A DNA stretch of 64,000 bases from Pollenia angustigena. Taxonomy: Eukaryota; Arthropoda; Insecta; Diptera; Polleniidae. The stretch is taken from NCBI GenBank assembly GCA_930367215.1, contig OV884056.1:229081127-229145126 (forward strand), in the 5' to 3' direction. Positions 46,641 through 58,740 of this stretch are shown here, piece by piece. The notes beneath the pieces were generated by a model. It was not told the origin of the DNA. It saw only the letters and a program-made list of their open reading frames with translations, and did no database searches. Position 1 is the stretch's first letter, and every line of letters begins with the position of its first letter. A program made the position numbers and the translations under genes.

Positions 46641-47026
46641 ATTTTTATTTAATTACGATGGGGGTGGGGAAGCACTCCGGGTATTAGTTAATATATTTTC
46701 AACTAAAACAGATAACCAAGCAAAAAGGTTTTCTTAATATGTGTAACCTTAAAAAAATTATTAATGCCTTGAGTGTTAATTTTATTAATATTAACTTGGT
46801 CGTCTTTCTGAGAACCTGATTGCCTACCAGGACAAGGCAGTTATAAAAACGCTGAACTATATAAGAAAAAAGCGGGTTATTTATGACTATTTCATGCATT
46901 AAATTGGATAAAAATATTACAGATAAAGATTCAAAAAAAATTGTATGGAAAAGGCACGTAAATAAGGGAAATCTAATAGCCAATTTCACCAATTCTATTT
47001 AAATATCAATTTATATTTAAATATGT
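46641..47026. other. AT-rich spacer
   Basis: No supported feature. Confidence 0.3.
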
Positions 47027-47034
47027 ATGTACAT

Positions 47035-47440
47035 TAGGGCGGATCCATTTTCAGTGGATGAAAAAAAATTAAAAATCGTATAGCAAAAACGTAATCTACA
47101 TAAAATTCTCCCAAGAAACCATGGATCTAAAATAAAATTCTAATCCGCGCCTCCCGACTTGAAATTTGTTTTACTTGGGTGAAATTTTTTTTAATGTAAA
47201 AAAAATTTGGAGTGTAAAAAAATATAAAGTGCAAAAGAACGCCCTTACTTAACAATTTTATTCAAAAAATTCGATTTCTTTTTGGAAAAAGCTATTTATT
47301 CAAAATAAAGTTTTCTTTTCCAAGGCGGGCATATACATTTTCAAGTAGAGAGGCGCGGACTGGGGTCTTCGGAGAATTTTCTTAGAATTTTATGTAGATT
47401 ACGTTTTTGCTATACGATAAAAAAAAAATCGCCCGCCCTT
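47035..47440. mobile_element. hAT-like MITE, 406 bp, target duplication ATGTACAT
   Basis: ATGTACAT flanks both sides (47027-47034, 47441-47448). Ends are tagggcgg and aagggcgg (opposite strand), followed by a long inverted tract including atcgtatagcaaaaacgtaa and tctacataaaattct. The interior also pairs (ccgcgcctc / gaggcgcgg). No coding frame. Confidence 0.8.
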
Positions 47441-47449
47441 ATGTACATA

Positions 47450-49149
47450 CAGTGAGTATCATAATTATTTTGCATATAAGAAAAATAAACTTTTTAGAAG
47501 AAACTTGTTTGACATACATTTATTTATTATTCTAAACAGGAATTTCGTTCTATTAACGTGTTAGGAGAAAGACAAAGAATTAAATTATAAAAAAAAAATT
47601 TGAACATCTTAGTTATTATACTGTTTATACGAGATTTTAGAAAAAAATATAGTGCATTTTTAAGGTCACAAAAGTATTTTGCTTTTGAAAAATATCACTT
47701 ATTTTTACAGTATAACAATGGATATGTCAGAGTTAATACTTTGTGGCATATCCGTTGTTTTTAGAAACTGCAGCTTATCGTCGTGGTTAAGATTCCACCA
47801 AATTTTGGCACTTTTCTTGAGGTATTTTTCCACATTCTTGTAGCAAAACTTGTTTCAACGTAGTTTTCGAAGATATGAGGCGTTGACGAACCTTTTTTTC
47901 CAAATTCGCCCATAAATTTTCTATTGGGTTTAAGCCCGGGCTTTGAGGAGGCGTTGGCAAATGTTTGATGTTATAAAGAATCCGCAGTTTAACATCTAAG
48001 GCTGTTTGTTTGGGATCGTTGTGTTGGAAATAAAAACCACTTGCTAGAAGTCCCATTTTATCAACACTCGCGTTAAGGTTTTCTTTAAAATTGACGGATA
48101 CACATGTCTGTCCATAATTCCATCTTTAAATATTGGATTTCCAACTCCAGAGGCTGACATACAGCCCTAAACCATAACAGAACCTCATCCATGTTTTGCT
48201 GTCGGCTCGATATTTTTTAAATAAAAGGAATCATTCGGCTTTCTTCAAACCATGCGTCGTCCATCAGACCCACAAATATTATATTTGCTTTCATCGCTTA
48301 ATATTACGGATTTTCAAAAGTCAAAACCATTGGTTATATGTTGATTAGCGAAGGATAATCGCTTATTTCTATTTGTTTCAGAAATTAGCGGTTTTATTTC
48401 TTGCCATTCGAACATTAAAGTTGTAGTACTCTACGAAGTGTTTCGTTGCTAACATTGTTGCATAGAGTTCCTCTCAGCTTATCAATCAGTTTTGGAGCAG
48501 ATAAATGCAAGTTTTCATGAATTTCTTTAAGTATGTTCCTTTCATTTCTGGCTGATAACAATTTTGTACGGCCATGTCGTGCCAAATTTTCCATATTTCC
48601 ACGTTCCTTTGCACGCTTAACTATATTTTCTATTGTTTGACGATACCTCTTTAACATTTGCGATATAAAAAAAAACTGTCTTACCTTGGTCATGAATGTG
48701 CAAGATGACTTTCCTCTCGGCAAAACTAAGTTTCTTTCCTTTCGGCATTTTAATTGGATAAATAATAGCAAAATACCTTGAAAATATTTACTAATTCGTA
48801 CGAAAATATGATTGAAACGTATAAACGAAGCAAGCCCATATAAAATGTAAAATTTTATAAATATTACTTTGATAATTTTTATAACAATATTTGCAAGGAT
48901 AAGATGTTTTTTTTAAAGCAAAATACTTTTGTGAGCATTAATTTAGGGTCAAAATAGTTTTAATGCCACGAAAAGGCCATGAAATTACAAGTTTTTGTAA
49001 TTTTGTTATCATATTTACGTTGTAACTCATATCCCCTACGTAATAAATGGACTATTTTCTCAAAAATTAAACAACTTGTACTTCATTTGGTGGAATGTAT
49101 TTAATCTTTATGGAGTAAAAAATATGCAAAATATTTATGAGACTCACTG
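47450..49149 (-). mobile_element. Tc1-family DNA transposon, full length, transposase decayed
   Basis: Terminal repeats cagtgagtatcataa and cagtgagtctcataa are inverted at the two ends; a TA precedes the left end at 47448-47449. The minus strand encodes a Tc1-like transposase in pieces. The N-terminal helix-turn-helix part includes MLKRYRQTIENIVKRAK and ENLARHGRTKLLSARNE. The DDE core includes VILSDESKYNICGSDGR (first Asp) and, after stops, PPQSPGLNPIENLWANLEKK near the end. The size (1.7 kb) is normal for Tc1. Frameshifts near 48700, 48400 and 48050 and an in-frame stop at about 48190 make it inactive. Confidence 0.85.
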
Positions 49150-49249
49150 TTTATATGCATGTACAATATTTTTTCGTGTAATTTTATTTATTTTTTTTTT
49201 TGACATGCAAAACAAATTTTAAACATAAATTAATATTTAATATTAAAGG

Positions 49250-49640
49250 CTCAGTTACTTTACTTTCTGTTTCTGTTCTGTTCCGTGCCGTTCTGTTATG
49301 AAATTGTAATAGTTACTTTTTCCGTAGTAACTTATCAGCCATTTATGATAAATTTATTAGTTATGCACCGTCCATTGCTTTATTTTAATAACTTTTATGC
49401 ACATAAATATGAAAAAATTTAATTTTATGAATTCTTAAAATCAAAAAATAGTTTATTTCAATGTAAATATGTATTTTTTATTATTTATTTTGCTGTCACT
49501 TACAAATACTTAACATGTTTTTGATTTTAACAAACTGAACCGCAACAGAACAGAAAAACTAATCAATTTCATAGGTTTTTTAATAACAAAAACAAGTCAG
49601 CTGATTCGTAACAGAACAGAAAGTAAAGACTAATTCTGCC
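49250..49640. repeat. Probable MITE, ends related to CTTTACTTTCTGTT
   Basis: actttctgtttctgttctg near the left and cagaacagaaagtaaagac at the right are inverted. No clear target duplication. Confidence 0.45.
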
Positions 49641-49670
49641 TTAAAACAAATTGGTGAAATTGGCCATAAC

Positions 49671-50530
49671 ACACAGAAAAAATTATTGCCGAATTATTTT
49701 AAAACAAACGCTTGTTTGAACATTTTTTTGATTTCTACAAATTTTTTTACTGATTCAATCAATATTTTTGTTTGATTTTTATTTAACCAACAAAAATGTG
49801 GACAACTCCTCAAAAATTTAATAAACGCGCTATTGGTTTGAAGTTTTCATAATTTTGTATGAAATATTGTTGTCGTCTTTTTTGCATTTTTTTATTGATT
49901 GTAAGCAAAACTAGCAGGTAAAAAAACACGTTTCATTTTTTTTAAACAACAGAAAAAACACATTATCAGAAACAAAATAAAGTTTTGGTTGGTTTCAAAG
50001 TTGGTAAAAAAAAAAACAAATTCCCATATTCAATTTTTTCAAACAGTTTGTTTAAATACATCAAATACAAAAATAGAATGATGGCGGAAAACATATCCAG
50101 TCGGTCTGCCGACTCATTAGCAAAGGAAAGGATAAAGCTAAAGTGTGTGATGAAGAAAAACACTGTGAGTATAAAAATGACTTCGTTCAAAAATTATTCC
50201 AACAAAAAAAATGTGTCTTAAAGCCAGCCGGCCGCTCTGCTCTGCTTCATCTTCGCCAACAGTGCTTGCTTGTGTGCGCGTCATTGCTTGTACCAAAACT
50301 TTTTTGTTTGATTCAGCAAAATTATTTGTTTGAAATTTATATGAATTTCAGTAAACTTTTTGTTTGATTCTGTAAAATTATTTGTTTGAAAAAATCGGCG
50401 TTTTTTTCAATAAACAAAATGCAAATAAATTGTTTGAATTTGCGAATTTGTTTGTAGGACCGATTTTAGACAAAAAATTGTTTGATTCTACAAATTTTTG
50501 TTTGAATTGGAAAAATAATTTTTTCTGTGT
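49671..50530. mobile_element. ACACAGAAAAAATTAT-ended MITE, 860 bp
   Basis: Ends acacagaaaaaattattgc and, on the other strand, acacagaaaaaattatttt are inverted. The interior repeats ttgtttgatt/ttgtttgaa words many times near the right half. Reading frames inside are low-complexity and not convincing. It is end-similar to the CACACAG family at 10430, but the interior differs. Confidence 0.65.
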
Positions 50531-50879
50531 AATGCTACAACAATTACTCTCATATATATTGATATTCCAACGAAAGCAAATATTATCTTCTATAGGACTT
50601 AATAACATACAAAGCTCTAAAAACAGAAACGCGAACCGAGAAAAAACGCACAGTGTTATCAACAGGTGATAAAATCACCCTACTTCTACGTGGAGCAGCT
50701 AAATCTGCTCGTATGCGTAGCAATAAAGATTTAGTTGCAGCTTGGAAAGATTCAAAAAAATCTACCTTAAAAGATTGATAAAACTTTTCTGTCGTAGTGA
50801 AACCAAACCAATTTAATTGGAAGCTATGGGTTCGATAGCAGCACTGGGCAATTGCAATTAAAGCAAAACTTGACTGAAC

Positions 50880-51600
50880 CTGGTAAATCGTTATAACAAA
50901 TGATAAAATGACCAAAACAAAATCACCAAAAGAAATGTGTGAAAAATCGTCCAAAAATTTTTGTTTGGCGATTACCACCACAGATTTTTCGTTTTCTAAT
51001 TTTGACAAATTCTAAAAACTCTAGTAAAACAATTTTTTTTTCTTTAATTGATGTACTATTATTCATTTAAATCCCGAATTTGACAATGCTGAATACCAAC
51101 ATACCAAATCGTTAACCAAGCCTTATCTGCAAAGGCGGCTTTCGTCCAGCAGCAATGTTTTTTTGCAATGATATAACAAACATCGGTGTCGCTTACTAAA
51201 GATTTCCTGCATAGACGGCCGGCAGGGCCAAATTGGAAGATTTAGGTACCGAAGCAGGTGGTTGTTATACCATAGAAGAAAAAAACCTTGTGCCCGCCCA
51301 AAAGCCTGTTATGCAGAGAATCTAGCGTTTCGGGATGTTTAGTTACGGGATTTTCGAATTCAGGATTTTAAATTCGGGATTTTAAGTTTCGGGCATATGA
51401 CCCCAACCCATATAAGCATAATTGATTAAAACTACTGGGTAAGAATTTTTAAATTAAATTTCTAAAATAAAAATTGGGTGATTTTTTACTTTTTTGGCCT
51501 TTTTTCTCCATTTTTTTTTTTTTTTTGATATAATTTTCATATTTATTTTTTTGGGCCATTTTTAATTTGGCGATTTTTCACTTTGGGCATTTTATTTTAT
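50880..51600. repeat. Decayed relative of the 82-bp satellite carriers
   Basis: The left part (aaatcaccaaaagaaatg, aaaaatcgtccaaaa) and right part (tttgggccatttttaattt, ggcgatttttcacttt) resemble the flanks of 17757-18809. The middle (51110-51330) holds degenerate satellite words such as atgatataacaaacatcgg, tcgcttactaaag and, inverted, accatagaagaaaaaaacc. Confidence 0.55.
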
Positions 51601-53550
51601 AAAAATTTCCCTTTTATAAATTCTTAAATATTTACTTTCAATAAACCCGCCACTGTTTAAGATTTGCTTAAACAAATTTAATTCTTTTCCCTTCCTATGG
51701 AATAAAAATAAGGAAAACTTACTCTCTTTTACTAACTCTCTCTTTCTCATACCCATACTTGCACAAAAGTACATCAACCCAGCATAAACCACAATTGAGA
51801 CATTACATTGGTGTCATAAGGATAAAAACGCGGCCTACAAAAAAAAAAAACCAAAAACAGAAATATATAAAATCTGCAGTGAAAGAAAAAGCAAAAACAA
51901 AAACAAAACCAAAGAAGATGTGATGAAGAAATATATTAAGAAAGACGAGGGAATGTGAGAAAAATATACTTGTAACAAACAATGGTTAAAAAAATAAACC
52001 TGTACACACACACACATACAAGCAAACAAACCTATAAAACATCAAAAAGCTCTTTATGGAGGTAATAAAAATAAAATGTAAAACAGAAATGTATTAAGGA
52101 AACTAAGGAAAATTTTGTGAAAATAAAGCAACAAGAAAATACCAAATAACACGAACAAACACAGTATCACTCATTCAATAGTCAGCGAAAATGAGGCAGG
52201 TTTGAACAAAAACTGATTTTAATCTAAATTACCCAGCCAGTGTGTCAGAAATTAAGGAAATTTTCACTAAATGCGTTTAATTTATTTAAAAAAAAGATAT
52301 TATAAAGAAATATATTAATAAAGAGAAGGAAAGTTATCAAGGTATTAACACCAACAAAGAATAATTGAAAAGGAAACTTAGAGGAAGTCATAAAATTTTT
52401 GAAAAAAAGATAACACAACACGTGCGTAAATTTTAAACACAAAAAAGTGATTAAATTAATTTAAATTTTATAAAAGTGAAAAAATAATCCAAACCGGTTT
52501 TAATTAAATTTTAATTTTAATAAAATTAAAAAAAAAAAAAAAATTATACTGAATTTATGTCCTTTCCAAGAAAAGCAATAACTTAGTTTGGCCTTTCTTA
52601 ACAAAATACGAGCTTAAATTTAAAAATAAAATAATTTTCAAACAACGATTTATAGTGTCTTCTAGAGTGTTTATTTTTTATTAAGTAAAATCTTAAACAT
52701 TTTTTTTTTGTCTAAACATTTAATATTTGCAAAAAAAGAGGTATTTGTTTTATTGGTGTGTGAAAAAATATCAATTAAAGTTCCAAATACAAGCAAGTGT
52801 TCATGAATTTTTAATGCCAAATGCTAAATTATTGATGTCATATGCCTGTTAATATTATATACCAAAATACAAGAAACATAACAAAAAACTGGATAAATAT
52901 CAAAGGTAAAACACAATGTACAACAGTTTTCAAGTTGCACTACTACAAACACAACTACAGTTATTTACCACATTTGGCCGTAAATCTATACAAATACATA
53001 TACATTTTTATATTGGTAGCAGGAAAATTTGAATAAAATATATAGAAGAAGAAGTGCTTTTTTAAAACGGTGTTGCCATTTATTATATACATTCGGATTA
53101 TCCTTTTAGATATAAAGTTTTTCCCTCCAATTGCCTTGGATTCTCTCATTGAAATAAGGAATAAAACAAATTGAAAAAAAGTATAATTTTAGTTAAATGA
53201 ATAAAAAATATTTATTTTGTAGCAAGAAAGTCTTATAAACTGCATTGGGCCAAATTTTTCCTCATTTTGATTAAACGTTACATTCCGAGAGTGGATTTTA
53301 TATGGGGCCGATTGTAAACTATTCGAACCTTTTAACACTAAATCGAAACACATTTTTTTAATTTGTTAAGTTAAAGTTTAACGTCTGCGTTCATAAAAAT
53401 ATTTTATAAAGGTATAGAAAACATATTTTCTATAAAAAATTTCCCTAACCATAATCCGGTAAACATGTGTCTCTCAGACACATTGTTCATTTTAAAATCT
53501 TGGAACTTTCTTAAATATAAGTTATACTTCTTGCTGCTCCTTGAATTCCT
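51601..53550. other. AT-rich, strand-biased non-coding DNA
   Basis: 51830-52450 is strongly A-rich on the plus strand with many caaaaacaaaa words, like some fly untranslated exons, but no splice or coding signal decides this. A CA microsatellite of a few units is at 52003-52020. The rest shows nothing supported. Confidence 0.35.
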
Positions 53551-53853
53551 ACACGCAAAGAAAAAACATGGTTGTGGTAAACATATTCTAAGAGCTACAT
53601 ATTATGATAAGATTCATGATTGTAGTCACCATATTAAGATTATTATAGCATCATATTATGACTAAATAAACTCGTAATATTACAACATAATATTTTTCCC
53701 TTAATCATATTATTATTCTGTTAATCATACTAAGTTAAGAACTAATCATATTATTGTCATGTTAATCACAATAAGAAGTAATCATATTATTATCATGTTA
53801 ATCATAATAAATTTAGAAGCAATCATATTATGATACAGCCCCTTTCATAACTG

Positions 53854-54552
53854 CACGCAAAGAAAAAACATGGTTGTGGTAAACATATTCTAAGAGCAAC
53901 ATATTATGATAAGAATTATGATTGTAGTCACCATATTAAGATTATTATTGAATCATATTATGACTAAATATACTCGTAATATGTCATCATAATATTTTTC
54001 CCTTAATCATATTATTATTCTGTTAATCATACTAAGTTAAGAAGTAATCATATTATTGTCATGTTAATCATAATAAGCTAAGAAATGAATCATATTATTG
54101 TCATGTTAATCATAATTAGCTAAGAAGTAATCATATTATCATCATGTTAATCATAATAAATTTAGAAGCAATCATATTATGATACAGCACCTTTCATAGC
54201 TGTCATAAAAATACAAAATATATTAATATATTTTTGCATCGATTTTTTATTTTGTGGCTTTTTACAATTTTTCTTAACGTTAATCAAATGGCTATTAAAT
54301 ATCATGATATGGTTGTGAGAAATATAATATGTTTAGAAAGTTATCATAATTAAGTTGTTAGAAAAATAATTATTTTTCGGTCAACAATACTCAAATTCAT
54401 AATTGCGATAAACATTGATATGTTTACAGTAACTATAATATTGTTGATATTAAATAAAAATAACAATTATTTGTGTACGACAACAATATATTGTTACATT
54501 AAAAATAGTGTTGTTGCCGTAACCATACCCAACCATATTTTTTCTCTGCGTG
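53854..54552. mobile_element. Inner CACGCAGAG-family MITE, about 700 bp
   Basis: Ends cacgcaaagaaaaaac and ttttttctctgcgtg. It contains a minisatellite with units near 45 bp (aatcatattattgtcatgtt, then aatcataataa) at 54000-54180. Inserted in its own family: ctg precedes it and tgtcataa follows, where an intact copy reads ctgtcataa, so the duplication is TG or similar. Confidence 0.75.
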
Positions 54553-54659
54553 TGTCATAAAAATACAAAATAAATTCAAATTTTTTTGCATTGATTTTTT
54601 ATTTTGTGGCTTTTTATAATTTTTCTTAATGTAAATCAAATAGAGGAGCTCAATATAAG

Positions 54660-55659
54660 CCCAGCAAAAACTTACATTGCAAAGTAATGAGTTAAAAAGC
54701 TAATATAAAAACTCTTCACTACTTATACATTGGCATTTTAACTCATTATTTTAACACGGTAATGCCATTGGAGGCAAGTACTTACCACCCTCGCTTACAA
54801 ATAGGGAGTTAAATAAGTCATTACCACATTCGCTTACAAATAGGGACTTAAATAAGTTATTACTCCGATGTCATTAAAATTACAACTAACATGTCATGAC
54901 TTTAAAAATTTTTTTTTTTTTATTATTTTTTTTCTATTTTTTCTTATATTATTTTACTTTACTTTATGTTTTTTTTTCTTCTATTTTTTCTTATTTTATT
55001 TTACTTTGTTTTATTTTTTATTTTTTTCTGTCTCTGGCGGGATTCGATCGCGCAACCTCGGTGCTGATAGACTAGCTCACTACCAGCTAGTCTACCGGGG
55101 CAGTGTAGTTTTTGTATAAAAAAACGATGTTTTTTACTCAATTAAGAGCGTAAATATGAGATTAAATTATTGGAGGCAACTACTTACCACCCTCGCTTAC
55201 AAATAGGGAGTTAAATAAGTCATTACCACATTCGCTTACAAATAGGGAGTTAAATAAGTCATTACCACATTCGCTTACAAATAGGGACTTAAATAACTTA
55301 TTACTCCGATGTCACCAAAATTACAACTAACATGTTATGACTAAAAAATTTCAGTACAGCATAATTTTTCATATTCAAATTTATTACAAATTGGTTTCTA
55401 TTTATAATAAAAAAAAAAACAAATTGTAAGAACAAATATTTTAAATCAATTTGTATTAGATTTGAAAAACTTCAACCGTAGATGCATTTTATTACGAATG
55501 AATTATAAATTTCGTTAATCAACTCATACACAAGAATTTAGGTATCAGATTATATGTCAGCCATTACCAAACTACTTCTATGTAATGCAGATGGTATGAA
55601 GTAGTCATTGAAAAGTAAGTTGTTCGGTAATGGCAAGTCATTACCAAGTTTTTGCTGGG
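54660..55659. mobile_element. CCCAGCAAAAACTT-ended MITE, 1000 bp
   Basis: Ends cccagcaaaaactt and aagtttttgctggg are perfect 14-bp inverted repeats. Interior direct repeats (54775-54895 and 55172-55335) are built from accctcgcttacaaatagg, gagttaaataagtcatta and ccacattcgcttac words. A tRNA-like insert lies between them. Confidence 0.75.
54900..55105 (-). repeat. tRNA-derived SINE-like insert
   Basis: On the minus strand it starts near 55105 with ccccggtagactagctgg, followed by tagtgagctagtctatc and, near 55045, gcgcgatcgaatcccgcc. The last fits a Pol III B box (gatcgaatccc); the first part fits an A-box region. The 3' side is a long A-rich tract, read as T-rich on the plus strand (54900-55030). 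No acceptor stem forms, so it is not a tRNA gene. Different family from the 34025 repeat. Confidence 0.65.
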
Positions 55660-55689
55660 AGGCTTGCAACAAAGCAAATGCAAGATCTG

Positions 55690-55854
55690 TTTTCATGGGC
55701 AACCGCGTATGTCCATTTTGCCGATTTTGAGATGTTGATGCCATATTGCCGCTCTTTAAGTTTAAAAAATGCAATACCCAGCCCATTTGATCTTGAATGG
55801 TTTTCGGCTTTCCTGAAAAATTTGTTTTAAGACATACGCGGTTGTCCATGAAAA
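55690..55854. mobile_element. Short MITE, 165 bp, ends TTTTCATGG
   Basis: ttttcatgggcaaccgcg tatgtc at the left pairs with gacatacgcggttgtccatg at the right (24-bp inverted repeat, one mismatch). The interior has ccattttgcc and gccatattgcc words. Confidence 0.65.
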
Positions 55855-56554
55855 CCACAGAAATATCGTAACACTTTTATAAAATATGACGAAATCTCTG
55901 TGTGTTTTGTTGTTTGATTTTACAAAAAACCTACTATATTTTGCATTTGCAACATTATAATACCGACTGAACTCCGCTAATACTTTAATTTTTTAATTTC
56001 TTAAAACTTATTGTTTTATGGGAATTTATCTTTAAATAGTTACCCCGCTCACATATAAAATAAACGACACAACTGATTCAAAATTATTTTACAAATGGCG
56101 CTGACATAATATTATTAGAGTAAAAATAGTTTGATTGCATCTTAAACATAATATGATTAATGTATAGAAAGTTATCATGTTATGGCTATTAAATATCATG
56201 TTATGGTTGTGAGTAATATAATATGTTTAGAAAGTTATCGTAATTAAGTTGTTAGAAAAATAATTATTTTTCGGTCAACAATACTCAAATTTATAATTGC
56301 GATAAACATTGATATATGTATTTACAGTAACTATAATATTGTTCATATTAAATTAAAATAACAATTATTTGTGTACGACAACCATATATTGTTACATTAA
56401 ACAAAGTGTTGTTGCCGTAACAATGCCCAACCATAGTTTTTCTCTGCGTGTACTTTCATGTGTTTCATTTAAGATTTTAAAATTTTTAGTTAAAATTTAA
56501 TTGTTATATTTTATATAATGTCTAATAAATCAAAAATGCGCTTAGCCTTTGTCT

Positions 56555-56770
56555 TTAAATACCCATCCGGGTGATACTTTAGGCTCCATTTGATTGATTA
56601 CATTTGTAAAATTTTTAATTTTAAAGTTCTTTAAAACAAGTTTACAAAATTTCTTATGACGAAAACTTGTTCATCGTCGAGTGCCTCAACAGCTTTGGTA
56701 ATGCGAAGGTTAAACCTTTCATAATGCGCCTACAGCCACGTCATACGGCAACGTTAACTTATTAGTAATA
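56555..56770 (-). pseudogene. Short protein-like fragment, unidentified
   Basis: The minus strand reads AHYERFNLRITKAVEALDDE followed by QVFVIRNFVNLF and a stop, and in another frame MEPKVSPGWVFKDKG. The composition looks protein-like, unlike nearby random frames, and two stops break it. I do not recognise the family; it is probably part of a decayed transposon gene between two MITEs. Confidence 0.3.
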
Positions 56771-56799
56771 AAAACCTTTATATTAATAGATATTAACAT

Positions 56800-57239
56800 C
56801 CCAGTAAAAAAAATTTGGGTTTTTTGAAGCACTACAGAGAAAAAGCGCATACTCAAGCGCTTCAATTAGAGAGCTCTTATAAAGCAGTAAATGATAACGA
56901 ATAAAACATACAAAAAAGCTGCTATTTTAGTGCTGACAATGAAGAGGGGTTTTAAGCGCAAAAAATATATTATGGTTTACGAAAATGATTGAAAAAAGGC
57001 ATTTAAACACGTAAAAGCCAAACATTCATGAATATGTTAATATAGTTAGCCCTTAAAAAAGCACTCTAGGAGCGCTTTGTTTGCATGTTAAAAGAAGCGC
57101 TTATTGTCAGCAAAAAATAGTCCTCCAAACCGGGAACACCCCATACAAAAATCAGGCATCCCATCAGCAGGTTTGAAGCGATTTGAGGTATGAATTCATA
57201 CAAAAAACCTGCTCTTTTTGGAGCACGTTTTTTACTGGG
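56800..57239. mobile_element. CCCAGTAAAAAA-ended MITE, 440 bp
   Basis: Ends cccagtaaaaaaaa and, at the right, ttttttactggg are inverted. The interior repeats aagcgc and gcgctt words (56835, 56865, 57070, 57098). The ends resemble those of the MITE at 54660, so the two may share one transposase source. Confidence 0.65.
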
Positions 57240-57940
57240 ATAGGTAATATGATGTTTTTCTATAAGGTTCAAACCAATCAACCTTCATAATGTCTTCAAA
57301 TTCACTGACGTTAACGATCTTCGGATCCAATCTGACTCAAATAGAAAATGTTATGGAAAAATTCAGTTTTTAATGTTGATATATTTGTTTTTAAAGTTGA
57401 TATATTAATTCTTGATTTATTCAGTACATTGAAGCAGTATTTATTGTTAATATTGATTGCGAATACAACAGTTCATTTGATATTAAGATCAAACTTAAGT
57501 AATTAAATAATGTCTCCAATGAATAAAGTTTTATCGTTATATAAATTTGATTATTAATTATTGCATTGCCTGAACAACGTCATTGTTTTAGAGTGCTGTT
57601 TCCATACACCTTTTAAACAGATGCAACACACAACTTGTGTTGTGTTATCTGTTTTCGGACATAAGTTTCAATGACTTATTTTATACGTTTTTTGTCTGGT
57701 ATTTTTTTTCTAGGTTTTGGTTCAAGCATACGGCTGCTGTTCCTGCTCAGCAACTTCATGCAGTTTATTTGCACTTTTTCGCGAAAATAAGGCTTTGGAT
57801 AATGTTTTTCGCTGCTTGATATAGGACGCGGCAAGTTAGAAACCTCAATTTTCTTAAAAATGTCGAAGTTTGGCAAAACAGTTTTCATTCTAGCCAAGTT
57901 TAGCTGATGTTAATGATGCAAAAACATTGTATGCTGATAT
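57240..57940. other. AT-rich spacer
   Basis: No gene supported. 57710-57790 is slightly richer in GC with a 60-codon frame that I do not recognise. Confidence 0.3.
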
Positions 57941-57948
57941 ATGTACAT

Positions 57949-58427
57949 TAGGGGTATAACCAATTTTTTGGCATAGTACCATGAGGTCGACCATGTCCTA
58001 GTAACCACGAAAATCATAATCTTTTGTAATTTTTCTCAAAAAAGTTAACGCACCAATTGGTTTTTCTAAACCAATGCAATATTGAATATTCATAATTTTA
58101 TACGGTGTTTTTTATTCTTTTTTAATTTTTTTTTTGTTAAAAAAGGTTAAAGATACGTTTTAGTTTGCGGAAAAATCTCTTAAAATCTCTAAATATTAAT
58201 GAAATTTCATACTTGAGCTATTTTTTGTTTTAAATAAACATATTATTAATTTTTCTAAACCAAAAAGAAAATTAAAAATTTTAAAAACTTCATCGCGGTT
58301 GGTGCGTGAACTTTTTTGACTTTAGCGAAAAAATAAATATATGTTCGCTTATAGTTGTTTATGCTCTATCGGACTGTGCTATGCCAATTTTGATATTTTA
58401 AAAAATTGTTAAAAAGTTATATCCCTA
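57949..58427. mobile_element. hAT-like MITE, 479 bp, target duplication ATGTACAT
   Basis: ATGTACAT lies on both sides (57941-57948, 58428-58435). Ends are taggggtataac and, on the other strand, tagggatataac (11 of 12 matched). Inner words ttttggcatag and ctatgccaatttt also pair. No coding frame. Confidence 0.8.
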
Positions 58428-58740
58428 ATGTACATATCTAGCATGTTACTAACTACAACTTGAGGCAACCTGTATATGGTTTTATATTCCAGGCATAGCT
58501 CATGAACCCATAGATTACATATCCCACGTATCGGCGCAAATTTCTCTAAAATTTTCTGTTCACTGCGAGTATCCTTGTTTTCAAAGGTTATTGCTCTAGA
58601 AAGATTTTTGCCTCTAAAAAAATCATCTTTACAATAAATAATTTAAATTAAATAAATTAATGCGAACATTACGGAGTCACCAACTTCAGTCCAATCAATA
58701 CCAAATACACATTTACCTTCATTATAAGTACACTTCAAAA
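58428..58740. other. Non-coding spacer
   Basis: No supported feature. Confidence 0.3.

Larger units (their letters stand above)
53552..56450. mobile_element. Outer CACGCAGAG-family MITE, interrupted twice
   Basis: The left end cacgcaaagaaaaaacatgg (53552) and right end tttttctctgcgtg (ending 56450) are the inverted ends. It is interrupted by a second copy of the same family (53854-54552) and by a block at 54643-56180 holding another MITE. Outer sequence resumes at 54553 (tgtcataaaaatacaaaat) and at about 56180 (atggctattaaatatcatg), matching the inner copy in order. Confidence 0.7.

Noticed and set aside
49985..50221. 78-codon Lys/Ser-rich frame as a small gene
   Set aside because: Inside a MITE, low complexity, no recognisable motif, no start context or splice support.
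51830..52450. A-rich region as a 5' untranslated exon
   Set aside because: Texture only; no promoter, splice donor or following coding exon could be shown.
55030..55105. tRNA gene on the minus strand
   Set aside because: B box is good but the ends do not pair, and an A-rich tail follows; it fits a SINE.
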